A DNA stretch of 20,289 nt from a virus, in IMG/VR virus record IMGVR_UViG_3300025151_000396, positions 1 through 20,289 of that record. One strand, 5' to 3'. Shown piece after piece: positions 9,143 through 15,438 of the stretch (position 1 is the stretch's first letter; each line of letters opens with the position of its first letter). A program made the translations under genes and the position numbers. The notes below the pieces were generated by a model. That model had not been told where the DNA came from. It made no database searches and saw only the letters and a program-made list of their open reading frames with translations.

Positions 9143-9258
9143 TAACAGAATATATATCAAAAGCTACAAGTAAATGGAACGGTCTTAACAAGAAAGGCAA
9201 AACCATTGTAGTTGCTGTAGCTGTAATTATAGTAGTCGCTTTAGTACAAGCAGTTTAA
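9139..9258 (+). CDS. Single-span small membrane protein, 39 aa
   Basis: A short gene starting inside the lysozyme stop (ATGA at 9139-9142), with GGAGG just upstream (about 9130-9135). The product has a polar, Lys-rich N-terminal half (residues 1-22), then one very hydrophobic segment of Val/Ala/Ile (TIVVAVAVIIVVALVQAV, 22-39) reaching the C-terminus: one membrane helix, most likely with the Lys-rich side in the cytoplasm. It sits between the lysozyme and a second small gene in the lysis cassette, so an accessory lysis role (antiholin, pinholin-like, or an inner-membrane spanin-like part) is possible, but it has no periplasmic domain and no lipobox to support a spanin. Its stop overlaps the next ATG (TAATG). 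Confidence 0.7.
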   Translation: MITEYISKATSKWNGLNKKGKTIVVAVAVIIVVALVQAV

Positions 9259-9407
9259 TGAAAAAGAAGTCTAAGAAGCCTAAACCTGCATCTTCTAAAC
9301 AAGATAGGGAAGGGCTTCTTAGAATGCTAGGAGTAAAATATGGCAACACAACCAATAGAAAATCTAAAACAACCTTTGATGTCTCAGATAGTAAGAGAGC
9401 AACCTGA
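9258..9407 (+). CDS. Small basic protein overlapping the next gene, 49 aa
   Basis: The ATG shares its A with the preceding stop (TAATG, 9256-9260). The product starts with a strongly basic stretch (MKKKSKKPKPASSKQDREG), then a short helical piece (LLRMLGVKYGN), then a polar tail. The last 68 bases overlap the start of the next gene in another frame. The coupled start and the sensible protein composition before the overlap support expression. The residues after about 28 are read through the beginning of the next gene and may carry little constraint. Function unknown; a nucleic-acid-binding or membrane-surface role would fit the charge but is speculation. Confidence 0.5.
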   Translation: MKKKSKKPKPASSKQDREGLLRMLGVKYGNTTNRKSKTTFDVSDSKRAT

Positions 9408-9750
9408 AACTAATATGCAAGGTAATGTTACAAATACTTCCATTGTAAAAAATTTATTAGATGCTATGAGAGATATTAATTTTAATGATTTAGTAAATAC
9501 ATTTGCTGATATGTCAGCAGTTCAAAGTCCTGTAAAAACAGATACAGAAGCTACAAAAGGATTAATGGCAGAAGTTAAAACACCACCTACGCCAAAAGAA
9601 GTGCAAGACTCTCAGCCACAAGAACAACAAGAGTTCATTGCACCTGAAGCACCGACACCCACTTCAGATGCTATGAAAATGAATCAAGTGTATAGACAGC
9701 CTGCAGCTGTAGAAGAAAATACAGATACAGGATTGATGACTGCGGTCTAA
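9340..9750 (+). CDS. Unknown acidic, Pro/Gln-rich protein at the end of the rightward block, 136 aa
   Basis: The start has AGGAG at 9330-9334, six bases before ATG. Residues 1-65 are mixed with one probable helix (NLLDAMRDINFNDLVNTFADM). Residues 66-136 are rich in Pro, Glu, Gln and Thr and look disordered. No cysteines, no membrane span, no family recognised. It is the last rightward gene; its TAA stop interlocks with the TAG stop of the leftward gene on the other strand (bases 9747-9750). A virion-associated or chaperone role could fit a flexible acidic protein, but nothing in the sequence decides this. Confidence 0.7.
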   Translation: MATQPIENLKQPLMSQIVREQPETNMQGNVTNTSIVKNLLDAMRDINFNDLVNTFADMSAVQSPVKTDTEATKGLMAEVKTPPTPKEVQDSQPQEQQEFIAPEAPTPTSDAMKMNQVYRQPAAVEENTDTGLMTAV

Positions 9751-9959
9751 AGATTATTAACTAAAGAAGAAAGATCCTCATCAAAAGAATGTGACCTGGA
9801 TTTACAGTGACTCACTATAGCATTTATCAAGCTAGGATAATACCCTTTTCCTAATCTTTTAGTAACTTCATTGCTAGGTAATGATTCATGATCAACTACC
9901 ACAGCCCCCTTATCAGTTATTAGGACTGTGGTTTTAAATAACACGGCAGTGTCTTTCAT
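9747..9959 (-). CDS. Small unknown protein at the end of the leftward block, 70 aa
   Basis: The start at 9959 overlaps the stop of the upstream 56-residue gene by one base (TAATG), and no strong SD is seen, so translation is probably coupled. The N-terminal half looks like beta strands (TAVLFKTTVLITDKGAVVVD), the second half is helical and polar with one Cys. Convergent overlap with the rightward block at the 3' end. The coding strand is further supported by coupling to the genes before it. A T7-promoter-like core on the opposite strand lies within this gene (9803-9820). Function unknown. Confidence 0.65.
   Translation of the reverse strand: MKDTAVLFKTTVLITDKGAVVVDHESLPSNEVTKRLGKGYYPSLINAIVSHCKSRSHSFDEDLSSLVNNL
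9803..9825 (+). promoter_or_regulatory. T7-promoter-core-like sequence (candidate)
   Basis: GACTCACTATAG at 9809-9820 equals the -11 to +1 core of the T7 phage promoter base for base; the upstream -17 to -12 block matches only in two of six bases. It points rightward, antisense to the leftward gene in which it lies. No second copy was found by reading the window and no T7-type RNA polymerase gene is present here, so coincidence is possible. Confidence 0.25.
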
Positions 9960-10129
9960 TATTTACTTTTAGATTCTTGCTTAACAAAGTCTGGTTTTAT
10001 CTTAGGATCTAACTTTGGTAACTTTGTTAATAGACTTATGTGTTGGACGACCTCTGCATAAGGTCGTGCAAACAAATATTTTAATACAGAATTAATCTGT
10101 TCTTGTGTTATAAGATAATTATTATCCAT
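9959..10129 (-). CDS. Small unknown protein, 56 aa
   Basis: Starts at ATG 10129-10127 with a strong Gly-rich SD (GGGGGAA) 3-9 bases upstream, and ends in TAATG shared with the next gene. The protein is one or two helices (LITQEQINSVLKYLFARPYA, then VVQHISLLTKLPKL) and a Lys-rich polar tail. No Cys, no membrane segment. It fills what would otherwise be a gap between 9959 and 10141, which with the SD and coupling makes a real gene likely. No function can be assigned. Confidence 0.65.
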   Translation of the reverse strand: MDNNYLITQEQINSVLKYLFARPYAEVVQHISLLTKLPKLDPKIKPDFVKQESKSK

Positions 10130-10140
10130 GTTTCCCCCTA

Positions 10141-10341
10141 TTATTCACTAACATGATATACAATATACTTCTTGTACGAAAATCCCTGAAGCTGATCTGC
10201 TTCATTCTTAATATCAACTAATCTTTTTGCTGTCTCTAGATCATCTAGACACGCAATCACATCATGGTCAACCTTGTCCAAGGTTCTATACTCAGTCGCC
10301 TCTACAACTATGTACTTAGGTCTAATTACATATTCAGCCAT
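10141..10341 (-). CDS. Small unknown protein, 66 aa
   Basis: Its ATG shares one base with the upstream stop (TAATG). A GGGGGAG stretch lies about 11 bases before the start, longer than ideal spacing. The predicted layout is a beta strand (EYVIRPKYIVVEATEYRTL), a helix (DDLETAKRLVDIKNEADQL) and a last strand (YKKYIVYHV), a compact alpha/beta mini-domain. No known motif. The neighbours are small replication-module proteins, so a role in host takeover is possible but unsupported. Confidence 0.65.
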   Translation of the reverse strand: MAEYVIRPKYIVVEATEYRTLDKVDHDVIACLDDLETAKRLVDIKNEADQLQGFSYKKYIVYHVSE

Positions 10342-10604
10342 TATTCTTTTAACTCCCCCGCTATAGCACTATAAGCTGCCATATCTATATATGTATCATC
10401 TGAAGTTTTACCAGCTTTTGTCCTGGCAAGTTTCAGTAATGTCATCATTAAAGCCACATCATGTGCTGTAATTTTAGTTTCTAGATATGCAGACCAAAGA
10501 CTTGCAATATTATTATGCATAACCTTTTTATCACCATACTCTTGTGCTCTATCCCCGGCAACTAAATTATCAGCTACACTTAGTAACTCATTTGCGTTTT
10601 TCAT
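10341..10604 (-). CDS. DUF6378-like phage protein
   Basis: 87 residues. The sequence carries the signature I associate with DUF6378: RAQEYGDKKVMHNNIASLW (near 19-37), then ITAHDVALMMTLLKLARTKA (45-64) and DDTYIDMAAYSAIAGEL (69-85). The family is common in phage and bacterial accessory genes and is all-helical; some members are discussed near MazG-like nucleotide hydrolases, but no activity is established to my knowledge, and the EExxE metal motifs of MazG are not clear here. It overlaps the 3' end of the metallophosphoesterase gene by 17 bases, with AAGAG as ribosome site. The family name is from memory; the helical pattern is directly visible. Confidence 0.75.
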   Translation of the reverse strand: MKNANELLSVADNLVAGDRAQEYGDKKVMHNNIASLWSAYLETKITAHDVALMMTLLKLARTKAGKTSDDTYIDMAAYSAIAGELKE

Positions 10605-11334
10605 ATCTCTTTTTTAACTCCTTAATATTTATTGTTTCTAAGTCATACTCACCTTTATCTACATTTCTTTTTACTATTAATCCACTCCACCATAATCTTT
10701 GCGTACCTTTAGCAAAGTTTTCTTTATGATGCAGATAACATCCTGCATTCAATCCCATAATTTTTCTACCATTATGCATAGATCTAATAGCATAATCAAA
10801 CAAATGAGAATGTCCTACAGTTGCAGATTGAAAGTTCTTCTTTAATAAATTAGAAGCTACATAATCTCCACTGATAGGTTTTCCCATCACACCACTTGCT
10901 ATATTATGACAATATAGTATTCCATCTACTTCTATTATCTTTTCATATTCATGGACCTCCCATCCATATTCTTCAAAAGGTATATCACTAACACTTACTT
11001 TACCATCTAACTCAGGATTATCTTCTACAAATTTAGTTATTCTGTATTCATGATTACCTTCTAACATTATCTTCTTACACTTCTTAACTTTTAAATGTTT
11101 ATTAAAAAGATGCAATGCTTCTTCAGCATGTTCTATTTCTCTATTGTATCTTCTCCCCTCAAAAGCTTTTTTACCTCTATCAAAATGAGATAGAGAATCC
11201 ATATTCACCCAATCGCCCAGGCATATAATTACACTTGGATTTACTTCATTAGCAAACTTAGCTGCCCAAATAAATCTGTCATTGCTGACTCCCATTTTTA
11301 CATGAGGATCTGGTATTACTAAATGTGTATTCAT
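10588..11334 (-). CDS. Calcineurin-like metallophosphoesterase
   Basis: 248 residues, a complete small phosphoesterase domain. The metal-binding motifs appear in order: D9-x-H11 (IPDPH), G40-D41-W42, G93-N94-H95-E96, H143 (YCHN) and G174-H175-S176-H177. These residues hold two metal ions in enzymes that cleave phosphomono- or phosphodiester bonds. The substrate cannot be read from the sequence; in phage replication modules, relatives have been linked to DNA-end or nucleotide processing, including SbcD-like nucleases, but this protein lacks an SbcD cap and an SbcC partner. The start overlaps the previous stop by one base (TAATG). It lies in the operon of the ssDNA-binding protein and the Fe-S nuclease, so a role in DNA or nucleotide degradation is the likeliest reading. 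Confidence 0.85.
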   Translation of the reverse strand: MNTHLVIPDPHVKMGVSNDRFIWAAKFANEVNPSVIICLGDWVNMDSLSHFDRGKKAFEGRRYNREIEHAEEALHLFNKHLKVKKCKKIMLEGNHEYRITKFVEDNPELDGKVSVSDIPFEEYGWEVHEYEKIIEVDGILYCHNIASGVMGKPISGDYVASNLLKKNFQSATVGHSHLFDYAIRSMHNGRKIMGLNAGCYLHHKENFAKGTQRLWWSGLIVKRNVDKGEYDLETINIKELKKRYEKRK

Positions 11335-11600
11335 TAATTTAGTCTCTCCCTTCTACGCTTTAATATCTCTTCAAAAGAAATACTGAGTTTATCTTTTTGT
11401 TCATGCATAGCATCTATACCATAGTCAAAAACCCAACTAGGATCTTCTATTGCAGCTTTTACCATTCCATAAGCCATTGTTAATGCTACTGCATAGCTTT
11501 CTACTTTTGGCATATCAATAGGTGGTAAAACATTACACTCATATCCTGTATCTGTAGGATCTATTGATATAAAAATAGGTTTCTTTTTTTGATCAGGCAT
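11334..11600 (-). CDS. Small unknown protein between nuclease and phosphoesterase, 88 aa
   Basis: The start overlaps the end of the nuclease gene by 8 bases and has a strong SD (GAGGAGGAAC) just before it. The N-terminal part is polar then strand-like (KKPIFISIDPTDTGYECNV); a central helix (VESYAVALTMAYGMVKAAIE) is followed by a basic C-terminal helix (EILKRRRERLN). No motif is recognised. The basic tail and the position could suit a nucleic-acid-binding accessory factor of the nuclease, but that is speculation. Confidence 0.7.
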   Translation of the reverse strand: MPDQKKKPIFISIDPTDTGYECNVLPPIDMPKVESYAVALTMAYGMVKAAIEDPSWVFDYGIDAMHEQKDKLSISFEEILKRRRERLN

Positions 11601-12489
11601 CTTGTTCCTCCTCTAATCTAGGATTATCTAATTTAGTATACCAAACCCATTTTGGATTTAATGCCTTTGATTGTTGCTGTGGTAAGTATTGTAATTCTTT
11701 ACCCCAACATGGTTTTTTATAAGCACAAAATCTACACTCTAGTCCTAGCACTCTGTTGCCTGTAGGTTTTTTATTGAATGTTTCTTCTTCATCCTCAAAC
11801 ATTCTTTTAAATGGTGCGTTAGATTCTAACGCTTCTATATTCTTTTGTGCTAGTTCAATAGCATCTTTAGAATATTTTTCATCGGACAAAGGTGTTTCTG
11901 TTATTGCCCATTCTCCTGTAGATTTGTTGATAGCTATCCAACCACCAAAATCTGTGTCTTCTGCATTGGCATATAAATATCCCTGGGATACATAACCAAA
12001 TGTATCTTGTTTTAATATAGCGTCAAAGCCTCCTTCATCTCCAAACTTATGATCAAATGCAAAAGGTGATGCACTTTTTATATCCCAAATTTTATTCTGT
12101 ATCTTTACGTCATAAGTGCCTTTGATATTATTTTTACCTAGCTTTAGCTTAACTTCTTTTTGTAAATCTTCTATTCTAATACCTGCAGCTTTTAAGATAG
12201 CGACAGCAGATGCTTCAATTAAATCACCAAATAGGTTTCTCATCTTAGCATTGTAAGGCATAGGCTCAGGCTCGGCACCTGATTTTTCCATTTGTAATTG
12301 GCATAAAGGTTTGCCAATACTAGACATTCTTATTCTGAATTTTTTATCTTTAGGATCTGTAAATTGTCTTCTGAAAGCAGCTTTACATGCTTCCCCAAAC
12401 TCATTTACAATTGTGCTAGAAATATCTACAGAGGCTTTATTAGCCTCTGTAAGAAGTAATTGTACTCTATTTAATATGGTACTTGACAT
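11593..12489 (-). CDS. Cas4/RecB-like Fe-S PD-(D/E)XK nuclease
   Basis: 298 residues. Motifs of the PD-(D/E)XK fold are visible: a G88-x3-E92 helix motif (LFGDLIEAS), GTYD127, then D136-I-K138 (WDIKSAS), and a Q169-GY motif (VSQGYLY). One cysteine before the nuclease core (C63, in GKPLCQLQ) and three after it (C252, C255, C261, in LECRFCAYKKPCW) match the four-Cys pattern that binds a 4Fe-4S cluster in Cas4 and AddB-type nucleases. The expected activity is exonucleolytic digestion of DNA ends, positionally like the T7 gp6 exonuclease: host DNA breakdown, recombination and primer removal. It overlaps the ssDNA-binding protein gene by one base (TAATG), which suggests that the two work together. 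No CRISPR genes are nearby, so a Cas role is not implied. Confidence 0.8.
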   Translation of the reverse strand: MSSTILNRVQLLLTEANKASVDISSTIVNEFGEACKAAFRRQFTDPKDKKFRIRMSSIGKPLCQLQMEKSGAEPEPMPYNAKMRNLFGDLIEASAVAILKAAGIRIEDLQKEVKLKLGKNNIKGTYDVKIQNKIWDIKSASPFAFDHKFGDEGGFDAILKQDTFGYVSQGYLYANAEDTDFGGWIAINKSTGEWAITETPLSDEKYSKDAIELAQKNIEALESNAPFKRMFEDEEETFNKKPTGNRVLGLECRFCAYKKPCWGKELQYLPQQQSKALNPKWVWYTKLDNPRLEEEQDA

Positions 12490-13346
12490 TATGCTGATAA
12501 GAACTCTTCTGGTGACTCCTCGGTTACAGCTTCTACAACTTTAGCACTCTCCGCATCTTTAGTATTAGATGAATTAGCTTGCTTCCATTGTTCACTCACT
12601 TTAGCATTTTCTTCATTAATTAGATCGTTAAACATATCCATATATTCTAGATCCTTTTTGCCAAACTCTACCTGTTTATCATCAACACCGATAGAAGCTA
12701 TGTAGAATATATTATCACCACTTTTTTTTCTTTTAGTGGATAAGTTAAGAACATGATTAAACATCAAGCTATTTCTGCCTTTCAAACCTTTTAATGTTTC
12801 CCCAATAGGTTTGAAGTTCATACCTGTTACCCTCCAAAGAACAGGCATATCTTTAACAGAAGTAGGCTCACCATTTGCTTTTGTACAGTCCATACTTAAT
12901 AAACCATATACAAGTCTATAGCATTTAATGCTTTTCTGTGCAGCTATTTCTGCATCAGTTAATTGATCTTTATCTTTACCGATTACTTTACCACATCTGA
13001 CTCCTCCTTTTGTGTCAATAGGTTCATCCTTCCATGATTTAAATATCACAGATGTTGATGCATATTTATTATCAGTAGAGTCATACTCCATGTATTGATA
13101 TGCATTTATGAACGGTCTAAATTGTGCAGGTTTATCTTTTAAACCATACACTCTATCTTCTGATTCAGGATCAAAGATAGTATAGACACCTGCTCTCAGA
13201 GCATTGCCATCATCATCTTCTGCAGCTCTGTTAATTGTTAGTCTAGGCAGAGTTCCAGATCCCATCTGAGATCCATCATCTTGCCCTGTCATTTTCATAA
13301 TCTCTTCTGTACTTAGATTATGAAATGCTTGTACTTCGTTACTCAT
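12489..13346 (-). CDS. Probable ssDNA-binding protein (acidic C-terminal tail)
   Basis: 285 residues. The core (about 30-230) is beta-rich and mixed with Lys/aromatic segments (FRPFINAYQYMEY, SVIFKSWKDEP, MPVLWRVTGMNF), and the C-terminus is acidic and disordered (EAVTEESPEEFLSA), the classic layout of phage and bacterial SSBs, whose acidic tail docks replication partners. It lies between the DNA polymerase and an exonuclease, the usual place for a T7 gp2.5-type protein. Unlike its neighbours it has its own promoter and a near-perfect SD (AGGAGGTG, 13352-13359), fitting a protein needed in large amounts. I cannot demonstrate an OB fold by eye; function rests on tail, position and expression signals. 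Two central Cys (in GGVRCG and IKCYRL) are not arranged as a zinc site. Confidence 0.6.
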   Translation of the reverse strand: MSNEVQAFHNLSTEEIMKMTGQDDGSQMGSGTLPRLTINRAAEDDDGNALRAGVYTIFDPESEDRVYGLKDKPAQFRPFINAYQYMEYDSTDNKYASTSVIFKSWKDEPIDTKGGVRCGKVIGKDKDQLTDAEIAAQKSIKCYRLVYGLLSMDCTKANGEPTSVKDMPVLWRVTGMNFKPIGETLKGLKGRNSLMFNHVLNLSTKRKKSGDNIFYIASIGVDDKQVEFGKKDLEYMDMFNDLINEENAKVSEQWKQANSSNTKDAESAKVVEAVTEESPEEFLSA

Positions 13347-13405
13347 ATTCGCACCTCCTGTGCTAATTTATAATATTATATTACCATATATAATAATTTT
13401 GTCAA
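13347..13405 (-). promoter_or_regulatory. Sigma70-type promoter and strong SD upstream of the ssDNA-binding protein gene
   Basis: Reading leftward, TTGACA (13405-13400) is a perfect -35 box and overlaps the TGA stop of the polymerase gene. A TATAAT (13380-13375) follows after 19 bases, and an alternative extended -10, TGG then TAATAT (13383-13378), after 16 bases. The stretch is nearly all A/T, so a chance TATAAT is not rare, but the exact -35 and the only real gap in the operon make a host-polymerase promoter likely. Downstream, AGGAGGTG (13359-13352) sits 5 bases before the ATG. Confidence 0.7.
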
Positions 13406-15438
13406 ACAAAAACAGAGGTATCTAACCAATTAGATCCTGCCTTTATTTCTACATCTAGTGGAACATCGAAATCAACACCATACATTTCTCTCATTTTATC
13501 AACAACACCAAGACAACCATTTTTTAGACAATCAGCTACGATCTTTTCCTCACCAGGAAAAACATCAGCTACAATAGAGTCGTGTACAGTATTGATTAAG
13601 ATGCTCTTTGTGCCACTGTCCTCTAGCAATTTTTGAGAAAGGATACACGCTAGAGGAACAATGTCAGCAGTGGCTAGACCCTGCACAGGATAATTTTTTA
13701 TCTGTGTTGAAAAGCTTGAGCCACCCCATGGCATACGTTCTGCAGATGGAAAAGCATATTGTCTACCTGTAGGTAGCGTCACGACTTTGTGTCGTATGGC
13801 TTCATCTTGCAATTTGTCATGCCAAACTTTTATATCAGGATATTTTTGTAAGAATGCTGTGTAATATCTTTTCTCATCATCAGTGCCAGACATACCACCA
13901 TACAAAGGTTTGAAGGTATGTGCTTTGGCGTTCTGTCTATCACATCCGATAGTATCAGCAGTAAATTGATGCACATCTACACCATTCTTTATATCCTTTA
14001 GTCCCTGTCTATCTTTTGCCAAGAAGACAGCGACTCTAAATTCTAATTGTGCAAAATCAATCTCCATGATTTTACCATTATCAAATCTTGATCTTATAAC
14101 TTTTCTAATAGGAAACGTACCACCTCTAGGTTGATTTTGGAAGTTAGGATCACGACTAGATAATCTACCTGTAGTGGTAATGCATTGCATAAAGTTAGGG
14201 TATAAATAATTACTTTGTGTTTTATGTTTCTTTATACCTTCAACAAAAGTTTTTAAGTATGTATCAAGAGCATTGTACCTGGATATCTTTTCTACAAAGT
14301 TTCTTAATTCATTATTAGCTTTTGCACCAATCTTTAACAATGTACCTTTATCAGTTTTAAATCCACCTTCTGCCGCATCCATGTATGAGTCTGCAATAAC
14401 ACCAAACCCTGCTCTTTCTTTTGTATCTTTATATACAAAACCTTTTGCAGAACAATCCGGGCACTTACTTAAATTTTTAAAAGGTTCTCCATTTACTTTC
14501 ATTTTCTGTATAAACCCTTTACCATTACAAGAGCTGCACTGCTCTGCCTTTGTTTTGTAGATAGGATTTAAATACATTTGACAAATCTTTTTTAGTTCTA
14601 ATTTAGAATATGAAAATCTTTTCTTTGGTTTCTTTGTAAGTTTATCTATACCTAAATTAAATTGTAGTGCCCACTTCTTTTTATCAGTGACTCTTGCACC
14701 ATAGATTAACCAAGATAATTGTTCTGGACTTGATGGATTGATACTAGTGTCTCCCATTTTCTCATAAATAATCTCATCTAACTCTACACGCAACTGATCA
14801 TGCTCTTCTTGAAAGTCTTTTTCAACCTGTAAAAGTGCTTGATTATCAATGAAAATACCATTGTTTTCCATCTTTGCTAGCACAACCAGGAACTCGCACA
14901 TCATCTTTGTAGTCTTGATAAGTTTTTTATTTTTTTCTATCTTGAATTGTTTTATCTGAGAATCAAACAAGGCTCTTGTAGATTTAATATCAAACCTGCC
15001 ATACTCTTCTAACATCTTGATAGGTACATTTTCAAATGAAGTTTTGTTTTTAATAAACCCCTCCATTAGATCTGACTTTTGTGTTACCCCTCTTCTGATA
15101 CAACAGTCTTTTAGTTTTAAACTTTTCTTCATACCTCTGTTTAAAACATACTCACCTACCATTGTATCGTAGACTCTACCTTCATAAGTAAACCCGGAAT
15201 CCCATAACCAAATCAAATCAAACTTTATATTGTGTCCAACTAAAAGTGTGGTGCTATCTAGCATTTGTTGTACAGTTTTTCTATCAGGAGTATCTTTGTA
15301 TTCTCTATGTTTAAAAAATATATACTCATCATTTAATCCCATAGATATTAAAAAGTTATCAGGATTTTTAGATGAAGGATCTAGTTTACCTTCTTCTGTA
15401 ACTTGAAAGCTAGTCTCTACATCAAATACAGTTATCAT
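13402..15438 (-). CDS. polA: Family A DNA polymerase with 3'-5' exonuclease and zinc insertion
   Basis: 678 residues, close to T7 DNA polymerase (704); no 5'-3' exonuclease domain. The proofreading domain shows Exo I D6-x-E8 (FDVETS), Exo II H69-N-x3-D74 and Exo III Y146-x3-D150. The polymerase domain shows GRLSSRDPNFQNQPRG (424-439), motif A D461 (EIDFAQLEFRVA, usually DYSQIELR), motif B R501-x3-K505-x3-F509-x3-Y513-G, and motif C H619-D620-S (usually HDE). F509 aligns with E. coli Pol I Phe762, a state linked to virulent phages in published marine surveys. Between the domains, residues 301-333 hold a CSSCNGKGF...CPDCSAKGF pair (C301, C304, C326, C329), a DnaJ-like zinc site in the region of the thumb. 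The start overlaps the Mom-like gene's stop (ATGA). This is the replicative polymerase of the phage. Confidence 0.95.
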   Translation of the reverse strand: MITVFDVETSFQVTEEGKLDPSSKNPDNFLISMGLNDEYIFFKHREYKDTPDRKTVQQMLDSTTLLVGHNIKFDLIWLWDSGFTYEGRVYDTMVGEYVLNRGMKKSLKLKDCCIRRGVTQKSDLMEGFIKNKTSFENVPIKMLEEYGRFDIKSTRALFDSQIKQFKIEKNKKLIKTTKMMCEFLVVLAKMENNGIFIDNQALLQVEKDFQEEHDQLRVELDEIIYEKMGDTSINPSSPEQLSWLIYGARVTDKKKWALQFNLGIDKLTKKPKKRFSYSKLELKKICQMYLNPIYKTKAEQCSSCNGKGFIQKMKVNGEPFKNLSKCPDCSAKGFVYKDTKERAGFGVIADSYMDAAEGGFKTDKGTLLKIGAKANNELRNFVEKISRYNALDTYLKTFVEGIKKHKTQSNYLYPNFMQCITTTGRLSSRDPNFQNQPRGGTFPIRKVIRSRFDNGKIMEIDFAQLEFRVAVFLAKDRQGLKDIKNGVDVHQFTADTIGCDRQNAKAHTFKPLYGGMSGTDDEKRYYTAFLQKYPDIKVWHDKLQDEAIRHKVVTLPTGRQYAFPSAERMPWGGSSFSTQIKNYPVQGLATADIVPLACILSQKLLEDSGTKSILINTVHDSIVADVFPGEEKIVADCLKNGCLGVVDKMREMYGVDFDVPLDVEIKAGSNWLDTSVFV

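Noticed and set aside
9740-9960. Rho-independent terminator at the convergent junction
   Set aside because: No stable GC stem followed by a T-run could be found on either strand.
11593-12489. A true CRISPR Cas4
   Set aside because: No repeat array or other cas gene is present; lone Cas4/RecB-like nucleases are common in phage replication modules.
14273-14560. Rightward frame opposite the polymerase zinc insertion
   Set aside because: Shadow frame; the CxxC pattern of the polymerase is on the leftward strand.
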